Source: Thalassorhabdus alkalitolerans | GTDB taxonomy: Bacteria; Bacillota; Bacilli; Bacillales; Marinococcaceae | NCBI RefSeq assembly: GCF_042656585.1 | Contig: NZ_JBHSPG010000023.1 | Length of the DNA stretch: 64,000 nucleotides | Strand: one strand, 5' to 3' | In this document: piece by piece, positions 17,327-25,673 of the stretch | How the letters are laid out: each line of letters starts with the position of its first letter | Position numbering within the stretch: position 1 is the stretch's first letter | Made by a program: the position numbers and the translations under genes | Notes under the pieces: generated by a model | The model's database searches: none | Told to the model about the DNA's origin: nothing | Seen by the model: only the letters and a program-made list of their open reading frames with translations

Positions 17327-18106
17327 TTAACTGGCCATCTCTTTATTCTTCAACACATAGCTGGCCGCAGCTAACAAAGCAATGACCGACACTAATGTTA
17401 CAACTAAGACGAGAGCGAAGCTTGTATCTAATCGGCCTTCCATTGCCATCGTTCCTACAAGGTCCAACGCCATTGCCGGGCTCCATGTCATCCATTGTTC
17501 AAGAACACTTGTAGTGATTGAAAGCCCGATGACCGAGGTAAGAGCCGCAAATGCGACAAGACCAGAAACCTTGAAAAGGGCATTAAAAAATACGGTCAAT
17601 GTAATAATAAAAGTAAACCAGAGCCCGTAAAGGAGGAAGCTGTTTAACATGACCCCAAACGAAAGGGATCCAAACAAGAGGTTAGTATAATACCAACTGG
17701 CCAAATACCCCAAAAATAATGATAACCACCCCAGCACTATCATTCCTGCCCATTTTGCTGTTACATAAGATGCATGGGGAACAGGCCTGACCAGAATAAG
17801 TCCAGCCACTCCACTACGTCTTTCTGATGAAATCAATCCCATGGAAGCCAATACAATTACCAGGATGCCCAACATATTGAACTGCGATGTAGTCATTATC
17901 AGGACTTCGCCTGGGGAAGGCATAGGCATTTCAAAAACCGCTCCTTCAGGCAATCCACCTACACTTTCCATTATAACTGGTATGTAGTATGTAGATAATG
18001 GTTCTGTCAGACCTAATATAATAAAAACAAGCGGCACCCATATCCATTTGAAATTTCTCCACATTTCCAGGCATTCTTTTTTCCAGAGCTGGATCCACTG
18101 GTTCAT
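17327..18106 (-). CDS. ABC-2 type transporter permease, YxlG-like
   Basis: The 259-residue membrane protein has six predicted helices, starting with WKWIWVPLVFIILGL-type sequence near residue 20. The loop after helix 1 (residues ~55-70) is long and Pro/Met-rich (GAVFEMPMPSPGEV). It includes SSERRSGVAGLILVRPVP, typical of NosY/YxlG-type ABC-2 permeases. It overlaps the start of its ATPase partner's stop by four bases (translational coupling). With the ATPase and the PLDc_N-domain gene it reproduces B. subtilis yxlE-yxlF-yxlG, here downstream of a two-component system instead of sigma-Y. The substrate is unknown. Confidence 0.85.
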   Translation of the reverse strand: MNQWIQLWKKECLEMWRNFKWIWVPLVFIILGLTEPLSTYYIPVIMESVGGLPEGAVFEMPMPSPGEVLIMTTSQFNMLGILVIVLASMGLISSERRSGVAGLILVRPVPHASYVTAKWAGMIVLGWLSLFLGYLASWYYTNLLFGSLSFGVMLNSFLLYGLWFTFIITLTVFFNALFKVSGLVAFAALTSVIGLSITTSVLEQWMTWSPAMALDLVGTMAMEGRLDTSFALVLVVTLVSVIALLAAASYVLKNKEMAS

Positions 18107-19011
18107 TGATTCACCACCTCCATGAACAGGTCTTCCAATGTAGTCCGGGCAACTTCAAAGCTGATAAGAGGAATTTCCTGCTGAACAATCTTCTTCAACA
18201 TGAGTTTTTTTGCCTGCTCGAGATCATTAACACGAATCTTTGCTAGATCATCCTCAAACTCAATATCCTCAACCTGAGCCCATGCCCGCCATTCTTGTAA
18301 CCAATCAGCTGCCATACCTTTCACCTGAACATGAATCTTGGCTTTTTGTTGCTCAGTGCGTAGGTCGTGAATATTTCCTTCGGCAACCTTCAATCCTTTC
18401 CTGAGAATTAGTACATCGTCGCTAACCTCTTCAGCATCGTTCAGAATATGAGTAGAAAAAAGCAATGTGGTTTCTTTTTTCAAATCTTTCATCATCTGCA
18501 AAATTTCACGGCGTCCAATAGGATCCAGTGCAGATACGGGCTCATCCAGCATTAGCAAAGCTGGCCGGTGAATCATGGCCTGAGCAATTCCCAGCCTCTG
18601 TTTCATGCCACCCGAATATTTACCTATGCGTTGATTTCCCGCCTCTTCAATACCAACACGAGTTAACAACTCGTCTGCTCGAAATTTCGCCTCATTAAAT
18701 GAAAGGTGTGATAGTCGCCCAGCATACATTAAAAATTCACGACCAGTCATCCAATCATAAAATACAGGATGCTGAGGAAGGAAGCCGATGTATTTCCTAT
18801 TATCTTTCCTGGCCTTCGTTTTAGTAAAATGAATCGTTCCATCCGTAGGCTTCAATAGACCTGACAACATTTTAAGAATTGTGGTTTTTCCTGCGCCGTT
18901 GGGACCAAGCAAGGCAGTGCACCTGCCATTTTCCAAGGCAAAAGAAACGTCACGTACAGCATGTTCCTTACCATAACTTTTTGTTAACTGATTCACAGTA
19001 ACTAATGACAT
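18103..19011 (-). CDS. ABC transporter ATP-binding protein, YxlF-like
   Basis: The 302-residue ATPase energises the adjacent permease, probably for export. The Walker A motif GPNGAGKTT is near residue 38, Q-loop FLPQHPVFYDWMTG near 82, signature YSGGMKQRLGIAQA near 132, and Walker B LLMLDEPVSALDP near 152, followed by the His switch STHI. A C-terminal extension of ~80 residues is typical of this class. The ATG at 19011 is chosen because GGAAGGA precedes it; an upstream in-frame codon would overlap the neighbouring gene. The gene starts two bases after the PLDc_N gene ends. Confidence 0.9.
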   Translation of the reverse strand: MSLVTVNQLTKSYGKEHAVRDVSFALENGRCTALLGPNGAGKTTILKMLSGLLKPTDGTIHFTKTKARKDNRKYIGFLPQHPVFYDWMTGREFLMYAGRLSHLSFNEAKFRADELLTRVGIEEAGNQRIGKYSGGMKQRLGIAQAMIHRPALLMLDEPVSALDPIGRREILQMMKDLKKETTLLFSTHILNDAEEVSDDVLILRKGLKVAEGNIHDLRTEQQKAKIHVQVKGMAADWLQEWRAWAQVEDIEFEDDLAKIRVNDLEQAKKLMLKKIVQQEIPLISFEVARTTLEDLFMEVVNQ

Positions 19012-19013
19012 CG

Positions 19014-19223
19014 CTAATCCTTCCTTCCAATAACAAAATAAAGGATAGGACCTAATATGTTGACAAAAATAATAATCAAGATCCACATCCATTTTGGGCC
19101 ATTAGTTTTATCCCTCTTGAGGCAATCTGCAAGCGCAGTGATCATCAATAGTAATTGAATGACAACTATTGGTGCGAGCAGTTGCCAATTAATCATTTTC
19201 AAACCATTTATCAGCTCACTCAC
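19014..19223 (-). CDS. PLDc_N-domain membrane protein, YxlE-like
   Basis: The 69-residue protein has two helices and the signature of the PLDc_N domain: LQLLLMITALADCLKRDKTNG-like sequence (QLLLMITALADCLKRD) followed by KWMWILIIIFVNILGPILYF. B. subtilis YxlE has the same architecture and gene position next to yxlF-yxlG. Its role is probably structural or regulatory for the ABC exporter. GAGGAG precedes the ATG. Confidence 0.85.
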   Translation of the reverse strand: MSELINGLKMINWQLLAPIVVIQLLLMITALADCLKRDKTNGPKWMWILIIIFVNILGPILYFVIGRKD

Positions 19224-19262
19224 TGATTATCCTCTCCTCTTGCTTTTATCCTATATGTCTAT

Positions 19263-20675
19263 CTATTCTATTTCTTTACCATTATCCTCTATTTCCCACA
19301 GTGGGAGAGTAAAAGTAAAATAACTGCCTTTTCCAACTTGACTATCAACATGAATTTGACCGTTATGAGCTTGGATGATGGATTTGGAAATGGCGAGTCC
19401 TAAGCCTGTGCCACCATTGTCTCCAGATTTTGAATGCTCACCACGAAAGAACCGATCAAATACATGAGGAAGATCTCCCGATGCAATACCATATCCGTTA
19501 TCTTGGACTTGAACCACCAGTTGATCCGTCTCTTCGTCTACATCGAAGGAAACTTCCGTTTGATCTGCACCATACTTTAGAGAGTTATAAATCAAATTGC
19601 TCATTACCTGTTCAATCCGTGCCTGGTCAACAGCAATATATTCAGAAGGAATTTGCTGTCCTTTCACCTCGAGTGTAAACTGCTTCTCCTTTAGGTCCAA
19701 TTGCACAGCATATAGAATTCGAGTAAAAAGTTTTCTACTATTGACAACCTCTTTCTTCACAGACATTTGCTCCACGTTGATCTTTGAAAACTCAAACAGG
19801 TCTTCAATCAAATGATCCAGCTGATTTGTCTTGGTTTCAATCACATTCAAATATTTTCTCTTCGTTTCCTCATCTCGGGCAATATCATCCTGCAGTCCTT
19901 CCACATACCCTTTGATAGAAGCTAAGGGTGTGCGTAATTCATGAGAAATACTGGCAACAAGTGCCTTTCTGTTCTGTTCATACTCCTGCTGTTTATCAAT
20001 GGACTGTTTAAGGTAGTGACGCATCATATTGAAACCGCTTATGAAGCGTCCAATTTCATCTTTTTTTCCATAAGGAAGCGGGTAATCAAAATTCCCCTCT
20101 CTAATTTCCTCCGTCGCCTGATAAATCTGTTTAAGGGGAATGACAACGGTTCTTGAGATATACCACGTCCAACCTATGATAAGGCAAAATAGCGTCAATA
20201 GTCCGCACCCTATAATAAATAAAAGGAGCGATAGCGCCTGATTCAACGTATGAAAAGGTTCTGTCCCCATCGTTTGTCCTTTTACCAGTACGGTCCATAC
20301 CTCACCTGTGTCCAACATAACCTGGAAATCAAGCTGGTTTAGGTCAGGAATAATGCCTGCCGACCATTCGTCCTCAATGAACAAACGAGAGTGAAAAAGT
20401 TCTTCTTCCCCTTCACCACGAATCATCAGATCAATTTCATACTCATTGAGTAAAGGTTCTATACGTGTATAAAACTCATTACGATCCTCGATATATGCTG
20501 CGTGTCTGAATACCTCCGTTCGCACTTCATTCATCATCTTCAAGAGTGTCTGATCCGCCATATGATCTGCTTCTTCTAGGCGCTCAGAGTACAGGAACAT
20601 GAGAACCGCCATCACCAGGATGGGAATAAGAATGATTGATGAAAAGGCGATAATTAATCGTGTCTTGATCCCCAT
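19263..20675 (-). CDS. Sensor histidine kinase
   Basis: The 470-residue membrane kinase has helix 1 at residues ~6-28, an extracytoplasmic sensor of ~115 residues, helix 2 at ~148-172, a HAMP domain (IYQATEEIREGNFDYPLPYG), a HisKA domain with the phospho-accepting His in SISHELRTPLASIKGYVEG, and an HATPase domain with the N box NLIYNSLKYGA, G1 VQDNGYGIA and G2 GTGLGLAISKS. It pairs with the response regulator ending 6 bases upstream. Downstream lie yxlEFG-like genes, so this system probably controls that exporter in response to an envelope signal. This last point is inference. Confidence 0.92.
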   Translation of the reverse strand: MGIKTRLIIAFSSIILIPILVMAVLMFLYSERLEEADHMADQTLLKMMNEVRTEVFRHAAYIEDRNEFYTRIEPLLNEYEIDLMIRGEGEEELFHSRLFIEDEWSAGIIPDLNQLDFQVMLDTGEVWTVLVKGQTMGTEPFHTLNQALSLLLFIIGCGLLTLFCLIIGWTWYISRTVVIPLKQIYQATEEIREGNFDYPLPYGKKDEIGRFISGFNMMRHYLKQSIDKQQEYEQNRKALVASISHELRTPLASIKGYVEGLQDDIARDEETKRKYLNVIETKTNQLDHLIEDLFEFSKINVEQMSVKKEVVNSRKLFTRILYAVQLDLKEKQFTLEVKGQQIPSEYIAVDQARIEQVMSNLIYNSLKYGADQTEVSFDVDEETDQLVVQVQDNGYGIASGDLPHVFDRFFRGEHSKSGDNGGTGLGLAISKSIIQAHNGQIHVDSQVGKGSYFTFTLPLWEIEDNGKEIE

Positions 20676-20681
20676 GATGAA

Positions 20682-21380
20682 TCATGCGCTCCCGTCAAAT
20701 TTGTAGCCTACGCCCCAAACCGTCTTGATATAAATTGGTTCTGCAGGATCGGGCTCAATTTTCTCTCGTATTTTTCGAATATAAACCGTTACTGTGTTCA
20801 AATCACCGTAATGGTTATAACCCCAAATCTGATCGTATAATTGCGATTTTGAAAAAACTTGTCCCGGATATGTAGCCATAAATTTCAAAAGCTGAAACTC
20901 TTTTGCGGATAGATTCACATCCTCCCCTGCCAGCATGACAGTGAACCCTTTCTCATCAATCTCCAACTCATTAAAGCTGAGCGTGTGCCTTCCTTCAGAG
21001 GGATCTCCGTAATACTTGTACCTGCGCAGCTGTGCCTTGATCCTGGCAACTAATTCTCTGGGACTAAAAGGTTTGGTGATGTAATCGTCTGCTCCGATAC
21101 CAAGCCCTATAATTTTATCCGTTTCACTTTTTTTGGCAGTCATCATTAATACCGGAGCAGTGGATTCCTTCCGAATCATACGTAATACTTCGATCCCGTC
21201 TAGTCCAGGAAGCATGATATCGAGGACTATAAGCGTGGGTTTGCTCTTGTGAAACAAACGAATACCTTCCTCACCATCCGTTGCAATAAGGACTTCAAAT
21301 CCTTCTGATAACAAATAATCTTTGACTAGATCCCCGATCTCTACCTCATCTTCAACTACGAGAACCAGGTCTTTTTTCAT
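20682..21380 (-). CDS. OmpR/PhoB-family response regulator
   Basis: The 232-residue protein has a receiver domain with the acidic pair VVEDE near residue 8, the phospho-accepting Asp in TLIVLDIMLPGLDG near 52, Thr in MTAKK and Lys in TKPFSPRELV, then a winged-helix DNA-binding domain (LSAKEFQLLKFMATYPGQVFS, NTVTVYIRKIREKIE, VWGVGYKF). The ATG at 21380 is chosen over one 12 codons upstream because GAGGGA is then correctly placed and the family starts with KKD/ILVVEDE. It is transcribed with the kinase gene. Confidence 0.92.
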   Translation of the reverse strand: MKKDLVLVVEDEVEIGDLVKDYLLSEGFEVLIATDGEEGIRLFHKSKPTLIVLDIMLPGLDGIEVLRMIRKESTAPVLMMTAKKSETDKIIGLGIGADDYITKPFSPRELVARIKAQLRRYKYYGDPSEGRHTLSFNELEIDEKGFTVMLAGEDVNLSAKEFQLLKFMATYPGQVFSKSQLYDQIWGYNHYGDLNTVTVYIRKIREKIEPDPAEPIYIKTVWGVGYKFDGSA

Positions 21381-21585
21381 TTCCAATAATCCCTCTTTTT
21401 TGTTCGAACTGCTCAACTGGCAACCCCCAATCGGATACTAAACGTTCATCCTGCACCCTTTATTTTTTCATATTGTATCATTGGAAGAGTGAACAATACC
21501 TATTCTCTAAGAAAAATCTTAAGGAGGCCTTATGTAAATATTAAAAAAGTATTAAAAATGGATTGTAATAACATCTACAAACACA

Positions 21586-21629
21586 AAAAAAGGTAGCCAA
21601 GGATCTTACCAATCCTTGGCTACTTTTTT
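21586..21629. terminator. Strong bidirectional terminator
   Basis: AAAAAAGGTAGCCAAGGAT pairs with ATCCTTGGCTACTTTTTT, with a seven-base loop. It ends the minus-strand membrane-protein gene at 21679. Confidence 0.9.
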
Positions 21630-21678
21630 CATACATGACTCTTGTCTCCTATGTATCACACAAACCAAAGCAGCCAGG

Positions 21679-22068
21679 TCAGTAGCGTTTGGCCAAGACA
21701 ACAAATGAAGAGAATACAGTAATGATTGTTAATGCTGCTAGCAAACTTACCGACTGATATCCAGTTAAGGTAACAAGTTCAAATTGTAAAAGCGGCATGA
21801 GAATAATCATATAACCTAGAATAAAGAAGTAACTAAAAAACATTCCTCTTTCTCGTATTCTTTTTGACCGTTCATCATTCTCTTTAAATTGTGGATAGAG
21901 ATATGAGAGAGAAAAAGTCATAAGCGTTGTACCTGCTAATACCAGTTCATGCCCAACAAAGAAATTCCCAGTTGATATGCTGGCATAACAAATGAGCACA
22001 CTGTAAATCAAAAGTACAAAGCCGGTGATTAAGAAAAACATTCTCCCTGCTTTATTACTCATTTGCAT
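21679..22068 (-). CDS. Membrane protein paired with an XRE regulator
   Basis: The 129-residue protein has four hydrophobic segments, with a charged cytoplasmic loop between the second and third (PQFKENDERSKRIRERGMF). Such small permease-like proteins are commonly encoded right after a YozG-type regulator in Bacillus and are co-expressed with it. The NDERSKRIRERG motif is characteristic of this group. The function is unknown. GGAGGGG precedes the ATG region; the start could also be the Met at residue 3. Confidence 0.7.
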   Translation of the reverse strand: MQMSNKAGRMFFLITGFVLLIYSVLICYASISTGNFFVGHELVLAGTTLMTFSLSYLYPQFKENDERSKRIRERGMFFSYFFILGYMIILMPLLQFELVTLTGYQSVSLLAALTIITVFSSFVVLAKRY

Positions 22069-22095
22069 AAAAATCCCCTCCTAATGAAAAAATGG

Positions 22096-22299
22096 CTATC
22101 CTTCATCATCGTCTAATAGAAATACTCTTTCTACAATGGTGTCAAAACAACGTGCAATCTGAATAGCGAGAGGCAATGAAGGATTATACCGTTCCTTTTC
22201 AATTGAAATAATTGTCTGTCGCGAAACACCCAGCATTTCTGCCATTTGTTCCTGAGAAAATCCTTTTTCTTGCCTTAATTGCTTCATTCTATTTTTCAT
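22096..22299 (-). CDS. XRE-family transcriptional regulator (YozG-like)
   Basis: This 67-residue protein is essentially a helix-turn-helix domain: MKNRMKQLRQEKGFSQEQMA, LGVSRQTIISIEKERYNPSL, then AIQIARCFDTIVERVFLLDD, the standard YozG/YonR pattern. The ATG at 22299 is used because GAGAGGAA lies 11 bases upstream; an ATG four codons earlier would overlap that site. It precedes the four-helix membrane-protein gene by 27 bases, which is a common regulator-permease pair. A perfect 15-bp palindrome in its promoter region suggests autoregulation. Confidence 0.85.
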   Translation of the reverse strand: MKNRMKQLRQEKGFSQEQMAEMLGVSRQTIISIEKERYNPSLPLAIQIARCFDTIVERVFLLDDDEG

Positions 22300-22343
22300 A
22301 TAAGCACACATTCCTCTCTATACATTATGATAATGTAAAGGAG

Positions 22344-22358
22344 ACTTTACTGTAAAGT
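22344..22358. promoter_or_regulatory. Perfect palindrome upstream of the XRE gene
   Basis: ACTTTAC-T-GTAAAGT is a perfect 7-1-7 palindrome. On the minus strand it overlaps a TTTACA -35-like element placed 17-18 bases before TTATCAT, so it is a plausible operator of the XRE regulator. Confidence 0.5.
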
Positions 22359-22509
22359 TTATTTTACACTAGACTCTATAATGCCCGCCGCCATTGGGGC
22401 ATAAATCCATTCAAAATACACCATTTATGCAAACAAGGATTATAGATATGATAGACATGGAAAAACAAATGGAAGCAATGGATGAATATAAGCAAGCCTA
22501 ATAACTATA

Positions 22510-22536
22510 AAAGCCAAGGACTTTATATGTCCTTGG
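22510..22536 (-). terminator. Hairpin downstream of the YheC/D fragment
   Basis: AGCCAAGGA pairs with TCCTTGGCT across CTTTATATG. On the minus strand it is followed by TTTTATAG, a modest terminator. Confidence 0.55.
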
Positions 22537-22597
22537 CTCCGCCCCGTGATAGTATTGAGTAATTTTATATATTACTTTAATGATTCCTTCTAATAAT

Positions 22598-23100
22598 TTA
22601 CAGGCTTGAAAAAAGCAGGTCTATTCTTTGTGTGGGTCGGGTCCTAACCCACTTTTCCATTTGTTCAATATGGTTTAATGAATTTTGAAAGAGATAGTAA
22701 CCATATTCTAAAGGTGTTTTATATATCTTAATTGTGGAATCTTCATCGTCTAATTTCGTTATTATCTTTTTCTGCGGTTGACCGTTCGCTTCAATGATCC
22801 AGAGTCTGTTTTCTTTATCTAACGCAAAATCTATGCTGAGCTCCCCGAGCAAGCCAAAGGTTCCAAATCTATCTAAATATTCTGCTGCTTCTATGCTTAC
22901 TTGCTCGAGCTCTCTCATTAGCCTTGTAAGCTTGGCAGGAGGCAAAGCTTTCTGTTTCACATTCTTTCCCAGGTGTCCCCACCGCGGTTTTAAAAACAGG
23001 GTTTTATGCTCAGTAAATAATGCATCAAAGCTATTTTCATCAAATAAAATGGTTTTAGGAAGGTATCTTTTAATATTGGAGATAGTTTCAGTCTGGTATA
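22598..23100 (-). pseudogene. YheC/YheD-type ATP-grasp (spore coat-associated) gene, front and middle lost
   Basis: The open frame reads TISNIKRYLPKTILFDENSF, then FLKPRWGHLGKNVKQ, then YLDRFGTFGLLGELSIDFAL and WIIEANGQPQKKI, the order of conserved blocks of YheC/YheD endospore coat-associated proteins. Full-length members have ~360-450 residues; here the N-terminal half is absent and the ~100 residues between the Lys-containing block and the GELSID block are deleted. The frame has no natural start of its own and joins directly to the end of a HEPN-domain gene. It cannot give a working ATP-grasp enzyme. Confidence 0.75.
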
Positions 23101-23441
23101 GCCAGGAATTTTTTGAAAGATCTCATCAGCTAGCTCCTCGTTATAGGTCTGTATTGTTAGGTTTCGGTCATTGACCATGTGAAGAGCCAGAATGGTTTCT
23201 TCCTCATCTAACAGTCCTACTTCTCAACTCGAACGAATAACCCTTTTAGGGGAACCTAAGTCTACTCCTTCAATATCTCGTAAATATTGTTTTCCTAATT
23301 TCCATATGCTTTCATACGTATATTCAAACCGTTGGATAAAGGCATCTCTCTCGAGTGGTTGGGATGATCAAACGCATAGATTTCTTCTAAGGTTTTTAAC
23401 GCTTTGTCTGAGGTTTCGAATCGTTGAAGCAGTCGTTCCAT
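23096..23441 (-). pseudogene. HEPN-domain (HI0074/NTase substrate-binding) gene, frameshift plus stop codon
   Basis: From an ATG at 23441 behind AAGGAGGGG the strand reads MERLLQRFETSDKALKTLEE, then needs a frame change near 23350-23358 to continue as ERDAFIQRFEYTYESIWKLG and YLRDIEGVDLGSPKRVIRSS. It then meets TGA (bases 23224-23226, CGA to TGA by one change) and continues to EVGLLDEEETILALHMVNDR, TYNEELADEIFQKIPGY. This is the complete order of a nucleotidyltransferase substrate-binding (HEPN) protein, partner of the MNT gene it overlaps. Two inactivating changes are visible, and its 3' end is joined to the YheC/D fragment. Confidence 0.75.
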
Positions 23442-23737
23442 AGGATCCCCTCCTTAATTACTTTTGTGCGAAATGAAGAATCTGCCTTTGTAAGGTCCAC
23501 CACGTCTACGTTATAAGGAATGGTTGACTCCTCAAGATTATCTTGTAGGCTTGCTAAGCATCCTGCCTTCAGCGCACCTTTATAGTCAACCGCTATATCA
23601 ATATCTGAACTTGGTTGTATCGCTCCTTTGGCCCAAGAACCAAACAAATAGATACAAACATCTTCCCTATTCATATGGTTTGTCACAAGAGTCTTTACTT
23701 CTTCTAGGACTTCTTTTTGAAGAGTCGCCCACGTCAT
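23396..23737 (-). CDS. MNT-type minimal nucleotidyltransferase (antitoxin of an MNT/HEPN pair)
   Basis: The 113-residue protein has the minimal nucleotidyltransferase motif GSWAKGAIQPSSDIDIAV (GSx10DxD) at residues ~32-50 and the third acidic position in YNVDVVDL, all intact. MNT proteins of this size act with a HEPN partner encoded next to them; in characterised pairs such as MntA/HepT, MNT adenylylates and silences the HEPN ribonuclease toxin. Here the HEPN gene overlaps its last 46 bases but is inactivated. AGGAG lies 9 bases before the ATG. Confidence 0.8.
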   Translation of the reverse strand: MTWATLQKEVLEEVKTLVTNHMNREDVCIYLFGSWAKGAIQPSSDIDIAVDYKGALKAGCLASLQDNLEESTIPYNVDVVDLTKADSSFRTKVIKEGILWNDCFNDSKPQTKR

Positions 23738-23741
23738 GAGG

Positions 23742-24293
23742 GATCTTCTCCTTTTGTGGTTTTTTACTACCTATAAGCAGGGCCTCTTTTTTTACCGTTC
23801 TCTTATATAAGATTCCCATCTAACCAACATATAAAGCATGTGAGTGATGAATCGAACAAGGGGAGCTTTCGGAAAATATTAACCTACAGATAAATACTCA
23901 TAAAACTGATCCCTTCCTATATGGTGAGTATTGCTACCCTGTATGGCTTCTTTCTTACAAACTACTTTTTATAAGGTAATTTTACCATAATTTTTAAATC
24001 TACCACCCTCCCATTACAACACACTATACAGCACTGTTATCCTAGGATGGACTTTGCTTATGATCCCTACAGAAGTCTCCTTTTATTCTTAAAGTTGAAA
24101 TGTCACTTTCCTATAAGTCTGACTGGTAGAATAGAAAAATTTTTGAGCCCAAGAATCATTTAAATAAATTATTGTGAAATTCCAAATACAAACCTATAAT
24201 GGTCTTGTGTTGTTGCTACCCTCCAATAGGAAGATATTCGGCGCAAAAGGATGGAATTAAATATAAACCAGCCATGTTATGGACGATTTGCAT
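23742..24293. other. Gap of about 550 bases without a gene
   Basis: AT-rich; I see no open frame with a ribosome site, no RNA gene and no repeat. It presumably holds the promoter of the MNT gene near its left edge. Confidence 0.5.
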
Positions 24294-24315
24294 GTGCATT
24301 TTGGATAAAATGCAC
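24294..24315. terminator. Hairpin after the RsbR-like gene
   Basis: GTGCATTTT-GGAT-AAAATGCAC is a perfect 9-bp stem, 13 bases beyond the minus-strand stop codon; no T run follows. Confidence 0.5.
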
Positions 24316-24327
24316 CTACCTTTGTTC

Positions 24328-25083
24328 TCAATTAACTCCTAAATAAACTATTGCCTCTTTTACTGTAGCCATTGTAGGAATGTCAGTTAAATTAATGTTT
24401 AACTTTGTTGCCTCTATAGCTAATTGAGGTCTTAAACCAGTTATAATAGACTGTACTCCAAGGAGAGATAAGACTTGTTTCATTTTAAAAAGATAATTAA
24501 TCACGATATCATCCAACTCGTACACCCCAGAGAAATCCATAATTACATAATTGAGTTTTTGAGCCTGTACTTTCTCCGGTATAATTTCTAAGATAATCCT
24601 TGCCTTCTCCAAACCTATCTTACCTACTAATGGAAGAACTGCTACATCGCTCATTATAGGCACTATGGTTGCGGATAATTCATTTATTTCCTTCATCATT
24701 TCGTCCTGCTTTTTTTCGCTTTCTTTTCGGGTCGTAATATCCCGTATATATGTCTGAATTGCCTTATTGTTGTTCCCCAACATAACTGGATGACAATATA
24801 ATTCAACCATTACAGTTGTTTTGTCCATTCTATATATAGTTTCTTCAATAACGGCTGCAGGAGCTTGGTAAGCAGATTGAATTCTTTGCTTAATCGCAAC
24901 CTTCGAGGATTCTTGAAAGATATCTAGTGGACTTGCTCCGATAACACTTTGTTTATCGGTTCTAAAAAAATCCTCAGCAGCCCTGTTTATATAAAGAATT
25001 TTATAGTCTGTATGAATAATAATCGGATCAAGGGAATATTCGATTACTTGACGATAGTCTATATCTGAGATACTATCACACAT
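24328..25083 (-). CDS. PAS-STAS protein, RsbR-like
   Basis: The 251-residue cytoplasmic protein has a PAS domain (residues ~8-117, ending YIRDITTRKE), a short linker helix (EMMKEINELSATIVPIMSDV) and a C-terminal STAS domain (residues ~148-250). This is the layout of RsbR co-antagonists of the stressosome, which senses stress upstream of sigma-B. In RsbRA the kinase RsbT phosphorylates two threonines 34 residues apart, in GEIDT and in GVPVVDT. Here the matching positions are Leu158 (GKIGLEKA) and Asp192 (GVYELDD), so neither can be phosphorylated. No rsb genes are adjacent. The PAS ligand is unknown. Confidence 0.8.
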   Translation of the reverse strand: MCDSISDIDYRQVIEYSLDPIIIHTDYKILYINRAAEDFFRTDKQSVIGASPLDIFQESSKVAIKQRIQSAYQAPAAVIEETIYRMDKTTVMVELYCHPVMLGNNNKAIQTYIRDITTRKESEKKQDEMMKEINELSATIVPIMSDVAVLPLVGKIGLEKARIILEIIPEKVQAQKLNYVIMDFSGVYELDDIVINYLFKMKQVLSLLGVQSIITGLRPQLAIEATKLNINLTDIPTMATVKEAIVYLGVN

Positions 25084-25140
25084 TTTTTCACCCCTATATT
25101 AATAAGATACGCCTCTTAGCATAACACAATACGGGATGAA

Positions 25141-25410
25141 CCCTCGCTCTCCATTATTTACAATGTCTATAATCCGTTTCATGATGACCCCCTACATGGT
25201 ATTTGCTCCGAGGTATTGCCCGATATTAATAAACAGTTTAGTCTATTGGAGGAGCACCACGAAAATATTTCCATTGCGGATGCATATAATGGATTTTACG
25301 AAAATCAAGCAGACTATATTATCGAGGGAGATATTCATCCAACAACTGAAGGACAGAGAATCCTTGCCGACGTTGGAATTGAGGTTCTCAAGCCTTATTT
25401 TGAAAACTAA
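25141..25410 (+). pseudogene. C-terminal relic of an SGNH/GDSL hydrolase
   Basis: The frame reads IIYNVYNPFHDD, ADAYNGFYENQADY and GDIHPTTEGQRILADVGIEV up to a stop. The D-x-H-P block with the catalytic Asp/His of SGNH hydrolases is intact, but the first ~170 residues with the nucleophile GDSL block are absent. There is no start codon with a ribosome site. A good terminator follows, inherited from the lost gene. Confidence 0.7.
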
Positions 25411-25411
25411 T

Positions 25412-25440
25412 AAAAGCTGAGTCTTATGGACTCAGCTTTT
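25412..25440 (+). terminator. Terminator after the SGNH relic
   Basis: AAAAGCTGAGTC-TTAT-GGACTCAGCTTTT followed by GCTTTTTC. Confidence 0.8.
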
Positions 25441-25673
25441 GCTTTTTCTTCTATATTTTCTATGAATTTTTTTTATAACCTTACATAAAATTAATTTTCC
25501 TTTAGGACCGACTGGTTATTATAACTGACTAAATAAAGATAATGATTATTTTTATTTTTAAACTAGAATGGTGTCCTTCTTCAACAATACGCCCATTATT
25601 GAAACACTATATTCCGTGTTAGTTCCTTTTTAAGTTTTCGCTCACTCCCACTTTTGGCATAAAGAAGCATGGA

